DNA of 64,000 bases, from positions 3,067,931-3,131,930 of the forward strand of contig CM069598.1 in the NCBI GenBank assembly GCA_035771175.1, given 5' to 3'. The position numbers and the translations under genes are program-made. Source of the stretch: Paratinospora sagittata (taxonomy: Eukaryota > Streptophyta > Magnoliopsida > Ranunculales > Menispermaceae). The notes under the pieces were generated by a model. It did no database searches and had not been told where the DNA came from. It was given only the letters and a program-made list of their open reading frames with translations. How positions within the stretch are numbered: the stretch's first letter is position 1; every line of letters starts with the position of its first letter. Positions 34,577 to 45,491 of this stretch are shown one piece after another.

Positions 34577-35608
34577 TTGAGTAGATAGTTTAACTCCTCC
34601 TTTATACATGTTTTTAGTGCCAACCCATGTAGGATAACTTTTTAGTGTTGACCCCGTGTAGTTGGGAAAATACTTCATTAAATTGAGTTGAATTTATACA
34701 ACTTTTTAGTGTAACTTTTATTTTAATGAAATTGTACATATTATCATAGCTTCATGCTTTATGTGCTGAATGGAAGGAGTTACTCCCTTGATCCCATAGT
34801 AACTAAACCATTATTTGCCAAATTTAACATGTGGACAAATGTTGGTGGTGTTTGATATCTCTACTATCAAGTCCTTAGTTTTGTACTAGGCTTTCATCAT
34901 TATAGGGTCTTAGAAAAAAATGATGTCCCTAGCTTTATCTTCATATTGGAGAGGTTATTTCTAAATTCAAACTTATAATTTTTAGGTAACAATGAAGCAG
35001 TGGCAACTTTTGTATCAAGGCTCCCTTGTTTTACCATATTTATGTTGAAAAAGAATTATAGCCTTTAATACTATAAATTATTATTAGAGACATAGTAGAA
35101 GCAACCTAAATTAGCAAAAAAAAAAAAAGAACAATCTATTAAAAGTGGTTTGGACACATATAACAAAGTTCATTGATTATGTCAGTTAAAAAAAATGACT
35201 ATCAATAATAATTTACAGTAATAATACAGGTAAGAGAAATACCTAAAATAATGTAAAAGATGATTATAATAAAGATATAATTATTTGTAATATATATATA
35301 TATATATAGTGTAAAAAATTTATGTAATTTTATGTAATTGAAAAAAGACTTTATTGAGTTAATGCCCGTAAATTATGTTAATCAATTTTTAGTATGAATA
35401 GAATTTGATTTGTCACAGTTAATTAACTTGATCTATCTATTAATGTAGCCAACCGAGTTTCATGTCGCAACTCGAACCGGTTTTGATGGACTCGAAGAGG
35501 CAAGTGCTCTCAAAATGTCAAAAGCTCTAAAGCTAATTTTGGATAACTTGTCTAAATATCCGAAGCTGTGTCTTTCTGCTTTGTGTTCACAGAGCAGTAG
35601 TGTGTCCA
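34577..35608. other. ADA2b 3' flank and next-gene upstream region
   Basis: It contains the ADA2b 3' UTR with a LINE-tail-like block at 34648-34695 and then AT-rich sequence with a TA microsatellite at about 35289-35309. A 66-codon frame at 35515-35712 overlaps the next start in another frame and is probably chance. Confidence 0.5.
34648..34695 (+). mobile_element. Degenerate RTE-type LINE 3' tail in the ADA2b 3' flank
   Basis: The block 'gaccccgtgtagttgggaaa' followed by 'attgagttgaattt' matches the LINE 3' ends at 37042-37105 and 37490-37586 but is worn. It lies 75-120 bp after the ADA2b stop, so it probably forms part of the mRNA 3' end. Confidence 0.5.
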
Positions 35609-36988
35609 ATGGCTACTTCTTCGATCTCTGCAACTCTTCCTCCTTTTCTTCCTTTCTGCAACTCACCCATTTCATCTCGAAACAAAGTTACCTTCTTCTC
35701 TTCAACCCATAATGTTTCATCGCTTCTTTCGTTAAAATCCAGTAACACTTCTAGAATTTCTGCTGCACCGGAGCTTCTTGACTCCGAAGAAAGCGTAGGA
35801 GCTCCTTCTGATGCACTGGGCGGACCCGAATTGGTCACAGTCGAGGTGGGTCTCTGTGAAAATTGTTGTTTTTTAATGGGACTTTTTTTATTTTTTTTAT
35901 TTATTAAATTTTAGAGGTATAAGTTGGGTTTCTCTTTGATTTTAGGCTGATGGGTCGGAGGTTCCGGGTACTTCTCCGATTTCTATTGGTTCGGATGTCG
36001 ACAAGGTTTACAAATTTCCCTCTTTTTTCTTTCTTTTTTTCGGTTTGCTTTGTTGGGATTGACTTATTCTTTGCGTTCATTAGATACTAAACCGACCAAT
36101 TTTTAGTGGTTTTTGATAGACTTAGATGCTAAGCAGTTTTTTTATTTTATTATATATATATATATATGTTTTGGTGTAGATGACTGTAAGTAAGATGCTT
36201 ATCAATTCAATAATGGACGGGGTTTTACTTTGGCTTTGGAAATGAAACTATTTTGTTTATCATTTTGTTGAGGAATTAATTTTGTGTAGCATGGATACTG
36301 AGAACTTGTAAATAGCTAACTTAAATTGAGCAACATTTTTCTTTTCTAGTAAATATCATGCATCAAATGGGTCTTAAGCAAGCACTCTTGCATTCATAAG
36401 GTGTCAATGATCTGTCAAAACTCAGTTTGAGCAGTTATTTTGGAGTAGATTTTGTTTCCTTGGGGATGCAAACATTCTATTTAGCAAACACTGACCATTT
36501 AATTAAAAAAAAAAAGATGAACGAGTGATTCTTAACTAAGTTGTAACTCATGTGGATTTGCATAGATTAAGATGCGAACCAGCTTACGCAGGATGCCACC
36601 AAGTATAATTCTATTCTTCGCTATGACTGATTATTTTTTGGACACAGGTCAGCGTATTTTCCATAGAAAAGTGCGTCAACTTATTAAAAGTTAGGGATTG
36701 GGGAGGCATGATTTCTTTATCATTGTAAAGGGCTTCCAAGTACCATTTTCAGACTGAGGCACTGAAGTTGTTATACAGTGCAACTATCTTCATTAGAATT
36801 CCGCAATAAGGCAAGTATTGTGTTTTCTCTCCAAGGTACCGCTGCCTGTTGGCAAGGATAGTTCTGTGTTTGGTGCCACTACAGTTAACTTTGTACTTGG
36901 TGTCACTGTAATGGGTTGGGGATCAATAATATGGTGTATAAGGTGGAAAGTGACCCTTTACTTGGAGATCATGATTTGGGGAGGATAA
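35609..36988 (+). CDS. Small putative plastid-targeted membrane protein, unrecognised
   Basis: I do not recognise this gene. Proposed exons are 35609-35845, 35946-36005 and 36836-36988, GT-AG bordered and all phase 0, giving 149 residues. The first 50 residues are rich in Ser, Thr, Pro and Phe and almost free of acidic residues, as in chloroplast transit peptides. An acidic stretch follows (about 53-95, with LLDSEES). The third exon encodes VPLPVGKDSSVFG and then a hydrophobic span (about 112-134) ending WGSIIWCIRWK, a plausible single membrane helix. Exons 1 and 2 are convincing from codon pattern and splice sites. Exon 3 is less certain, and its last 15 residues may read past a missed donor, so further exons could exist. 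LINE tails at 37042 and 37490 sit directly downstream. Confidence 0.5.
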
Positions 36989-37041
36989 TAGATGGAGTCA
37001 TTTATGGAATTTTATGGTGTTGGATAGAAAAATAAGGCTTC

Positions 37042-37105
37042 AAGTAGCCGACCCTACGTGGTTAGGAAAAATGCTTAGTTGAGTTGAGTTGAGTTGAGTT
37101 GAGTA
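37042..37105 (+). mobile_element. RTE-type LINE 3' tail with TTGAG repeat
   Basis: It has GTAGCCGACCCTACGTGG, then 'ttaggaaaaatgcttag', then five TTGAG units. The order is the same as the better copy 400 bp downstream. It is the terminal 60 bp only and is 5'-truncated. Confidence 0.65.
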
Positions 37106-37489
37106 GTATACAAAAGAAAGAGCTTCTTTGTAGTGGGATTGCTTTTGGTTGAAACTTGATTCCTAGAAAGGAAGCAGTGGTAAAAAGCAAATGTGAGAGA
37201 TCATGAGGTCATATCATGTCTCTGGTTTTGCCCACCACAATACAATTGACTAGCTCATGCAACTGAAGATGAGTTCTATTTTTCTTAATTTTCACTCGAT
37301 GTGAGAGCATTTAAGTGTTTACGGGCTGCCGCAATGTGATTATAAGTGACAATGATGCGACTTATGTTTAGTTTGGAATGGTATCTGGTAATTAGTTTTG
37401 GTTTATGATGCAACATAGATTCACATTGGTTCCCCAATTCCACTGTACTCAGGATGGATTCATGTGGAAAGATCTAGCTACTTGTAATT

Positions 37490-37586
37490 TGAATGCCAAC
37501 TTAGCCCTCGATAGAGCGGAGTGGAGAAAGCGGATTCATGTAGCCGACCCCATGTAGTTGGGAAAAGACTCAGTTGAGTTGAGTTG
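37490..37586 (+). mobile_element. RTE-type LINE 3' end with last coding residues
   Basis: Frame translation upstream of the tail reads LDRAEWRKRIHVADP, the C-terminal end of plant RTE-like LINE polyproteins, then a stop, then 'tagttgggaaaagactcag' and TTGAG repeats. This copy ties the short tails elsewhere in the window to one LINE family. Confidence 0.7.
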
Positions 37587-37589
37587 TCT

Positions 37590-40236
37590 TAAATTTCATG
37601 AAGACCTTCAAGCTTGTATTTTGACCTTTTTCATGATCCCGTTATGCATTTTGAGTATATATGTTCACAACTTGATATTTGTGGTTTTTAACCACCCACA
37701 CACCATTCACCCATACAATTGAACAAACCAACTACCATCTTGCTAGCAGTTGTGTTAATGTGGTTAGGATAAACCTAAATGGGCTTAAATCATCTAAATG
37801 GCATTTTACAACTATATCAATCTCATCTTTTCAATTAGAAGTCAATGTTAGTGATATTTGCAATTGACTTAATGACCATCTCAAAATCACTGGTTAGCTA
37901 AAATTGATTGAAATGAAGTTGGCTGATTTCCACTTCGTAATACTTGTTTAAGTTGGAGGTCTTCACTACTGTCATTGCAACAACTATTGTCAAGGTACTG
38001 CCTTGGTAGGCTGTTGCCTAGATATCTTTGCCATCAATTACCTAGGCAATTCTCCACACATATAATAGGGCTTCTCAGTAACAGTGTTCCATGAATGCCT
38101 TCATACAACTGGTTGCAATGAGCAATCCTCTCCACTCTGTGGTTGGAATATAGATCATTGAAGCCAGATTGACAATCTTGAAGGGTATCCCAATTGTTTT
38201 AGAATCCTGATTCATAAGAATAAGCATCACAATTGTAATAATCATTTCCTGCTGTTTAAATACTGGAGGGTCTAAATTAGGTTGTGTTACCCTAATGAAC
38301 CCCTAAGGCGCTAACTTGACTATTACATAGAAGTTGGAACATGTAAAAACTAAGAAAAAAGATAATTCTTGCTACAAAGTAGGCGTTTGCATGGGAGGAC
38401 AGAATTAGTTTTGACCGTAAGATCAGTTTGATGTGACATTGACAGGGTGAATGTATTCTATCACCCATAACCGACCCGAAAGTAAGTTTAATTTATAAAC
38501 ACCTGACCAATCCAACTGTTGATCAGCCTGATCGGGTGATCGGATTGCATTAAACCAGCAAATCCATCTAACAATAATTTTTAGAGAAGATACAAATATA
38601 CAATAATTGTCATCTGTCGGGTATCAGACTCAATTTCTGAACTCACTAATCTCCACACTAATAGGGTGAGACTACAATGACAACCCAACGATACGAACGA
38701 GTCCAAGCTGAGTTTAAAAATGTCTCTTTCGTCTAGTTCGTATCCAACGGCGACATAAATTTTACGAATCTTGTAAAAGCGTCCGCCGTGACACGTAATT
38801 TAAAAAACTGTTTCCTTTTCAAATCTCGAACTCATGACCCGTATAATATCTGTGGAGTTGGTGAACAACTACGCCAACATCTCATTGGCAATGCATCTAG
38901 CAATAATCACCAATTAATTAAGCTTTTTTCACGTGAGATGTCCGAAGCTCAAATATTTTGTTGTTTCTATGATTCTTTCATATTGATATTATGCCAAATA
39001 TTTGATGAGAATGGATAGTGAAGTAACGTAGTTATCAAACAACACCAAGATTTTTTTCATCCTTCATACAGAACATGCTGTGTAATATTCTCAAATATGT
39101 CACCGCACCTTTTGATTGAGTTCAGAAGCCATGACTACACTTTCTTGTTTATTTCTCTCTTTGTCGATTTCATCAGCTCAGTATTGTGGCTCGTATTAAT
39201 TCTCAATGGAAATTCTTGATTTTTTTGATTTTTTTAAAATAAAATAAATTCCTACATATTTAAACATGCACATTGCAACGTGCGTCCTCCTTGAACAAGT
39301 AGAGAAGCTTCGTTACGCAAACCAATGACGGCGACAGTAGTCAACGTTACCAAGTCAACCGTTTAAGACGACATTCCAAACGTCGACTGAGGTTTGGGAA
39401 GCTTCGTATCGCTACTTCCGTTTTTCGGTCAAATCTTAACGGCAGCCTTTAACTCTGGTAGTTTTTTAACTACAATTTTAAAATTTACTAAATTCAATTA
39501 CATTCAATTAATTAAGTCTTTTTCTTAAGTAGATGGGTCATTACATTTTTATTTTTATTTTTTTTATACCTTGGTGGTATATGTACTTACAACCCAACTA
39601 ATCCACCAAGCGAAGTCACACGCCTGCTCCAAAGTTAGAACCCGAAAAAAATTAAGAGACTTAATCGGTGGATGAGTGACTCAAACCAAGACTTACATCC
39701 TTAAAACGCATTTAATTTTATAGTCCAAGGCCACCATCCCAATGCCCCTGAAATTTCTACTTAGATCCTTACATGAATTTGCTTCTTTCACTTAGAATAT
39801 TTAACAGAGACATCCTAATCTTTTAAATAATTTAATTAAGTAAATTTATATCATAATTAATTTGACAAAATTTTTATAACAGCGATACAATCCTGGTACA
39901 AGAGCGAGAGAGTTACAATTCTAAAATTTATTTCTAAAAATCTTTTATTTCATTTTTATTTTGTTTTTATTTTTGTTTTGATAGGTCTGGCATATTTCTC
40001 TTTGGCTCTTCACTCACATAATGGGCTGCAACGTGATGCGAGTGTCAACCTATCAGGGTCGCTTTCTCCTTTTTTTTTTTTTTAACTTACTTCTAGTTCG
40101 TCGTGCCCTGATCTCAATTCCCATTTTGGCATTTTTCTTCCAAATTTTCTTTTTCGTGGTATTGCGGACGCGAGTCGTTGCGTCACACATTGTTAAAAAT
40201 TGTTACCTGGTGTGAAATTTCTCATCACTTCTTCTC
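37590..40236. other. Intergenic region upstream of serine acetyltransferase
   Basis: No credible gene. Short frames at 37679-37867 and 38788-39018 have no domain. A tRNA-like remnant lies at 38800-38900. Sequence from 39290 to 39440 is GC-richer, with several ACGT cores (AACGTGCG, CAACGTTACC, AACGTCGAC), which could be promoter elements. Confidence 0.5.
38800..38900 (-). mobile_element. Possible tRNA-derived SINE head
   Basis: On the minus strand an A-box-like TTGGCGTAGTTG is followed about 45 bp later by a B-box-like GGTCATGAGTTCGAGA. That spacing fits an RNA polymerase III promoter. No acceptor stem or cloverleaf could be built, so it is not called a tRNA gene. Confidence 0.35.
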
Positions 40237-40243
40237 TATAAAT
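40237..40243 (+). promoter_or_regulatory. TATA box of the serine acetyltransferase gene
   Basis: TATAAAT lies 52 bp before the ATG at 40295. A start site about 30 bp downstream would leave a leader of roughly 25-30 nt, which excludes the longer in-frame extension beginning at 40178 from the protein. Confidence 0.65.
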
Positions 40244-40294
40244 TCATGTTCTCCCATTTTCCACAATGCCCAGCAGCAGCTTCAACACAGCTCC

Positions 40295-41242
40295 ATGGCA
40301 ACTTGCATCCATAATTCAACAACTCCAACAGCACCATCAGCTGCTACAAACTCTCTCTGCAACTACCTCGATTTCCCACGACCCACTTTCTCATTTAACA
40401 AAAAAACATCACCACCACAACATGATCAAGATTCAGTATGGTTAAAAATCAAAGAAGAAGCCCAATTAGACGCAACCCAAGAACCCATCTTGTCCAATTA
40501 CTACTTCACCTTAATCCTATCTCACACATGTCTAGAAACTGCACTTGCCCATCATTTATCCATGAAGCTGAGCAGCACAGGCCTTCCCACCAATGTTCTT
40601 TCTGAAGTTTTTTTGAGCGTTTTTAACTCAGATTCTGAGATCAAAGCAGCAATAAGAGATGACCTCAAAGCTGTTCTAGACCGTGACCCATCTTGCACAA
40701 GTTTGGTGGACTGTTTTCTAAACTTCAAGGGGTTCCAAGCGTGTCAAGCACATAGGGTGGCTCACAAGCTGTGGACACAAGGGAGAACAGCTCTGGCTCT
40801 GTTGATTCAGAGCAGGGTATCAGAGGTTTTTTGTGTGGATATACATCCAGCAGCTAAGTTAGGAAATGGGATAATGTTGGATCATGCAACTGGTGTTGTG
40901 ATTGGAGAGACTGCTGTGGTTGGAAATAATGTGTCAATTTTGCATGGTGTGACTTTGGGTGGAACAGGAAAAGGGTGTGGAGATAGGCATCCTAAGATTA
41001 GTGATGGGGTTTTGGTGGGTGCAGGGAGTTGTGTTTTGGGGAATGTTAAGGTTGGAGAAGGAGCAAAGATTGGTGCAGGAGCAGTGGTGTTGAAGGATGT
41101 GGATGACACAAGTACTGCTGTTGGAAACCCTGCTAGATTGATTGGAAGTAAAGGGAAGCCAAGCAATAAGTTGGGTAAGATGCCTAGTGTCACTATGGAT
41201 CACACTTCTTTTCTGTCTGATTGGTCTGATTATGTGATTTGA
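40295..41242 (+). CDS. SERAT1;1: Serine O-acetyltransferase, cytosolic type (SERAT1;1-like), intronless
   Basis: A single exon encodes 315 residues. The enzyme makes O-acetylserine from serine and acetyl-CoA, the carbon skeleton for cysteine synthesis, and binds O-acetylserine(thiol)lyase in the cysteine synthase complex. The N-terminal helical domain runs from about 45 to 170 (EPILSNYYFTLILSH, CQAHRVAHKLW). The hexapeptide-repeat left-handed beta helix follows, with DIHPAAKLGNGIMLDHATG carrying the family's active-site His, IGETAVVG, ILHGVTLGGTG and GDRHPKI. The protein ends SDWSDYVI, the tail whose last Ile inserts into the partner's active site. No transit-peptide-like leader of useful length precedes the EPILSNYY domain, consistent with the cytosolic class. 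The ATG at 40295 was chosen because of the TATA box and the MATC start usual for the class. Its last 63 bp are the start of a 3.2-kb tandem duplication. Confidence 0.93.
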   Translation: MATCIHNSTTPTAPSAATNSLCNYLDFPRPTFSFNKKTSPPQHDQDSVWLKIKEEAQLDATQEPILSNYYFTLILSHTCLETALAHHLSMKLSSTGLPTNVLSEVFLSVFNSDSEIKAAIRDDLKAVLDRDPSCTSLVDCFLNFKGFQACQAHRVAHKLWTQGRTALALLIQSRVSEVFCVDIHPAAKLGNGIMLDHATGVVIGETAVVGNNVSILHGVTLGGTGKGCGDRHPKISDGVLVGAGSCVLGNVKVGEGAKIGAGAVVLKDVDDTSTAVGNPARLIGSKGKPSNKLGKMPSVTMDHTSFLSDWSDYVI

Positions 41243-42250
41243 TTATTATAAGTTGAATTATTTATTCAATTGCCGAAAAGGAAAATGTCATTTTTATCTA
41301 CAAAAGTGAATGTCTTGAGCTTGATATGAATTGTTGAATTTCCGCCTATCAATTATAACTTTATAAATCAGTTTCTAAAAGTGACCATGGATGAAGGACA
41401 AATGAGACTGAACATTTTCCTCTTATACATCAAACTCTTTTTTTTTCCAAGTGGGAAAAAACCGATAACTAAAAATTGTACCACTTGCATCTTGTAACTC
41501 TGATCTCTCTTAAAATATACATTAAACTCATACATTAAACTCATTCACCGCGGGGCGGAGTTATTTGAGGGGCTAAATTTTTAAATAGCAAACCCCCGCA
41601 AATTCTCAGAACACAAAATCGCAAATCAATCACACAAGCCATTAGCATAGCACCGCGACACTATGCTAAAATTATTTTTTTTTCTCTTTTGGGCGCCGCG
41701 GCGCTGCGCTCCAATTTTTTTTCTTTTAAAAAGCTTCTGGGCTCCTCGATGAGCGTCGTGGCGCTCAAAAGCTTTTTTTTTTAAACCTTGAATTGTGTGA
41801 GGCTTATGGTTGGGTGTGTGTTCAACTTTCATACTCTTAAGTGTCTTATTAGAGTCCAAGCATTATCCGACTACATGTCAAAAAAAAGAAGGTTGGTTGG
41901 GTTGTCGTTTTAAAATTGATAGATAATGCAAGCTCAAAAAATAATAATAATAATAATGAGTAACACTATAACATGGCTTAGGTATGCATTGAGATACACA
42001 TTATACTTGGTTCTCATCTTTTGTTTTATAGAAATATATATCATTATTTGTGTTATGCATCATTTTTCTTCTTCTTCTTTATTTACTTTTTGTTAAACAG
42101 AAATATTGTCTAGAGTGATTTTGAAATGAAAGCGCACTAGAGCAAGAAGCTTATTCAATAAACCAAAAAAGAAGAAGAAGAAAGAAATACTTAACAAACA
42201 TATATTGTTGACATCAGAGGGGAGCCACCTTGGGGCTTACGTGGGCTACA

Positions 42251-42255
42251 AGGTA

Positions 42256-42297
<42 letters not shown>
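42251..42297. repeat. Compound (CA)n(TA)n microsatellite
   Basis: A run of CA units passes into TA units. The partner in unit 2 of the duplication (about 45454-45491) is shorter, so the array has changed length since the duplication. Confidence 0.85.
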
Positions 42298-43082
42298 TAA
42301 GTTTTTTTATATTTTTTTAATATAAAATATTATTTATCAATAATAATATCCAACAAATTATAATCACAATCAATTAAAAAATTTATATTTAAACACCTGA
42401 AAACCCACTCTTTTGAATTTGTCACTCAAATATCGATTTTTAGCGTTAAAGATAAGGTTGTTAAAAAGTTTAGTTTGACCCTTTTTGTAATAATATTTAG
42501 TTAGATTCAAAATAACTACGCATGTCTATGTTTTGGATTTAGTGATTTATATATCTTAAAGTATGCAATAAATAATTCAATATATACACACGTGTAGTTA
42601 CATATGTAGTTACAAATTTTTGCAGTTAGATTAGTATTTTTCTTGTTGAAAAAGAAATGATAATCTAATTGTAAAAGTTGTAACTACATGTGTGAATTAT
42701 ACATATTTATCCTTTGGATATTAGTGATTTACATATCTCAATCAATAAATTTTTCTTATACTGTTGAGGTTGTCTAAAAAAAATTTTTAGTCCACCTTAA
42801 ATAAAATTTTTGGCTACGCTCCTACATTCACCTATGCATAATGTTCACTAATTGGGACATATGTGATCACAATTAGTGAATGCTACAAGGCATATGGGAC
42901 TCGGTACCATGTCATATAGTTTAAGGACCACTACCATAGCTATTACTTACATGCCCATCCTAATGAGGGGAATAGCAAAAATGTGGTTGGGGTTTGATTA
43001 ATAGTTGGTTTACTTGATGTTGGATATTTTTTTCTTTTGGGTTGTTCTTGTTTTCCTTTTACGATCGACTGATCCTTGATGT

Positions 43083-43427
43083 TTAGCTGTCTTGTTTCTT
43101 TTGTTTAAGTGCGTTGTAAATATGTTTTCTTTCTCTCTCTTTTTTTTCTTTTTTTGGTAATCTGGGGTACATCTGGGTCAGCATACGTGCACCGACTAAT
43201 CTCTGGGGCAAACTCCAATTAAAGAAGAGAGTGGTGTCATCCCCAATGAGTGTGTTGACCATACGTAGTCCACAGCGTAAGAGATTTTTCTTTGGGCAAA
43301 GGTTGTCTCCACCCCACCAAACGACAAAACTTAAACTTATGTTCTTATAGATCATAAGTACGAGCTCCAACCACTTCACCATCTTGTGCAACAATAAGAT
43401 GTTTCTCTTTTGCAATCCAATGATCAT
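43083..43427 (-). pseudogene. Degenerate LINE-like reverse-transcriptase C-terminal fragment (unit 1)
   Basis: The minus-strand frame contains LCPKKNLLRCGLR followed by LIGDDTTLFFNW and a Pro-Gln segment. This resembles the block after plant L1 reverse transcriptase (a PKxxGGLG motif followed by GDGxxxxFWxDxW), but with key glycines and aromatic positions lost. The same frame lies in unit 2 at 46275-46625. It is open by chance or recent decay. The call rests on a weak motif match. Confidence 0.35.
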
Positions 43428-43967
43428 TATACTATCAGATGCGGATCACAATCATGGACCAATCCCACTCATCTATAGTATTTTAAAGCTTCTAGGCTGT
43501 ACTTTAGACCTACTACTATACTGGATCTCAGATTATGGTCCATAAGTAGCCCAATTTTAAGCAACTAATTTGCCTCCCTAGGCTTGGGTTGGATCTTGAT
43601 TATATCCTGATCCAAATTCTTGAGATCGCGATCGTGGACCAAAATCTGCTTCCCTAGTTGGATCACTAGAGTATCCTAATCCAAATTGCAGGGTCCGTGA
43701 TTATGGACCGATCCTAGTTCTATGTTAATTGTTAGCATACCGTTAGGAAGATTTGTGAGCAACAACGTCGTGAAATCTTGCAAAAAAATCAGGTTATTTT
43801 GATTTTTGGAAGCCTTGAACTCAGAGTGATTCAAGTGTAATCTTGATTACAAATCGATAAGTAAATCATAATTTTTACATATTTTAAGTTGATTTCAATG
43901 TTACATTGTTGGATTTGAATGTTTTTTTTGCAAAAAAAAATGGGTGAAAATAGTCGAATGAGGTGGC

Positions 43968-44076
43968 GGAAATGAGTTTCAGAAACTCATTTCGTGCGCC
44001 AGAATAAAAAACGTTTGACCTACCAGGGTCGGACATTTCTCTTTATGTCCGACCACGATAGGTCGAACATAAAGAG
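43968..44076. repeat. Two adjacent palindromes inside the duplicated element
   Basis: At 43968-43992 the arms GAAATGAGTTTC and GAAACTCATTTC flank a single A, a perfect 12-bp inverted repeat. At 44039-44054 CTCTTTATGTCCGACC is mirrored by GGTCGAACATAAAGAG at 44061-44076 around a 6-nt loop, with one mismatch. A third GTCGGACA-like block follows. The structures recur in unit 2 near 47240-47350. Confidence 0.75.
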
Positions 44077-44412
44077 GTCGGACAATATATTTTTTTTGGT
44101 TTTTTTTTTATATTTTTCTTTTTTGTCAAGCCTGTTAAGGGCGGACAGATTTCATTATGTCCATCCACGCAGGGTCGGATACACCCAATTCGGGAGCCAT
44201 TTTTTTTGGGTTTCAAAATTTATTTTTGCCTCATTTTCTCTTCGATTTTGGGTATGTTTTTGTAAAAAAAGTACTTAAAAAGGGTGAAAATGTATGCTTT
44301 TGATTAAAAAAATACAAGAAAATGACAAGATTGGAGATTGAGATGAGTTGGAGAGTTGAAGGGTTGAAGAGTTTAAGATAGAGAATGGGTGGGTGAAGAG
44401 AGAGATGAGAAG

Positions 44413-44475
44413 ATGCCTAGTGTCACTATGGATCACACTTCTTTTCTGTCTGATTGGTCTGATTATGTGATTTGA
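44413..44475 (+). pseudogene. Duplicated serine acetyltransferase tail, intact 20-codon frame
   Basis: The second unit starts with the last 21 codons of the serine acetyltransferase gene, including the stop. By chance the breakpoint lies immediately before an ATG, so the fragment is a complete ATG-to-TGA frame whose product would end SDWSDYVI, identical to the parent tail. It has no visible promoter of its own; the upstream sequence is the inside of a transposon remnant. It is formally a gene fragment; any expression is unproven. Confidence 0.85.
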
Positions 44476-45453
44476 TTATTATAAGTTGAATTATTTATTC
44501 AATTGCCGAAAAGGAAAATGTCATTTTTATCTAAATTGTTGAATTTCCGCCTATCAATTATAACTTTATAAATCAGTTTCTAAAAGTGACCATGGAGGAA
44601 GGACAAATGAGACTGAACATTTTCCTCTTATACATCAAACTCTTTTTTTTTCCAAGTGGGAAAAAACCGATAACTAAAAATTGTACCACTTGCATCTTGT
44701 AACTCTTAAATAGATCTCTCTTAAAATATACATTAAACTCATTCACCCGGGCGGAGTTATTTGAGGGGCTAAATTTTTAAATAGCAAACCCCCGCAAATT
44801 CTCATAACACAAAATTGCAAATCAATCTCACAAGCCATTAGCATAGCGCCGCCACACTATGCTAAAATCATTTTTTTTCTCTTTTGGGGGCTGCGGCGCT
44901 GCGCTCCAATTTTTGTTTCTTTTAAAAAGCTTCTGGGCGCCTCGATGAGCGCCGTGGCGCTCAAAAGCTTTTTTTTTAAACCTCGAATTGTGTGAGGCTT
45001 ATGATTGGGTGTGTGTTCAACTTCCATACTCTTAAGTATCTTATTGGAGTCCAAGCATTCTTCGACCACATGTCAAAAAAAAGAAGGTTGGTTGGGTTGT
45101 CGTTTTAAAATTAATAGATAATGCAAGCTAAAATAATAATAATAATAATAATAATGAGTAACACTATAACATGGCTTAGGTATGCATTGAGATACACATT
45201 ATACTTGGTTCTCATCTTTTGTTTTATAGAAATATATATCATTATTTGTGTTATGCATCATTTTTCTTTTTCTTCTTTATTTACTTTTTGTTAAACAGAA
45301 ATATTGTCTGGAGTGATTTTGAAATGAAAGCGCCCTAAAGCAAGAAGCTTATTCAATAAACCAAAAAAGAAGAAGAAGAAAGAAATACTTAACAAACATA
45401 TATTGTTGATATCCGAGGGGAGCCACCTTGGGCCTTACGTGGGCTACCAAGGT

Positions 45454-45454
45454 A

Positions 45455-45490
<36 letters not shown>

Positions 45491-45491
45491 T
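45454..45491. repeat. Compound (CA)n(TA)n microsatellite, unit 2
   Basis: This is the counterpart of the array at 42251-42297 but shorter in both the CA and TA parts. It shows length change between otherwise near-identical duplicates. Confidence 0.8.

Larger units (their letters stand above)
41180..44412 (+). repeat. Tandem duplication, unit 1 (3,233 bp)
   Basis: Unit 1 begins at the ATG of the MPSV stretch within the serine acetyltransferase tail and runs to 44412, where unit 2 begins with the same sequence. Both junctions share the trinucleotide AAG (41177-41179 and 44410-44412), a microhomology typical of illegitimate recombination. Unit 1 is continuous with the intact gene on its left, so it occupies the original upstream position. 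Relative to unit 2 it lacks 228 bp (between GTTAGCATA-type repeats) and keeps about 155 bp at 43433-43588 that unit 2 has lost. Confidence 0.92.

Noticed and set aside
40178..40294. 39-codon N-terminal extension of serine acetyltransferase
   Set aside because: The TATA box at 40237 lies inside it, so it is not in the mRNA.
40882..41203. Minus-strand frames opposite serine acetyltransferase
   Set aside because: Shadows of the hexapeptide-repeat coding sequence, with no domain of their own.
41626..41859. 77-residue minus-strand frame, repeated in unit 2 near 44857-45069
   Set aside because: The two copies differ by frameshift within a very recent duplication, so the frame is not maintained; no domain.
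43994..44278. 94-residue plus-strand frame across the palindromes
   Set aside because: Composition is driven by T-runs and inverted repeats; not open in unit 2.
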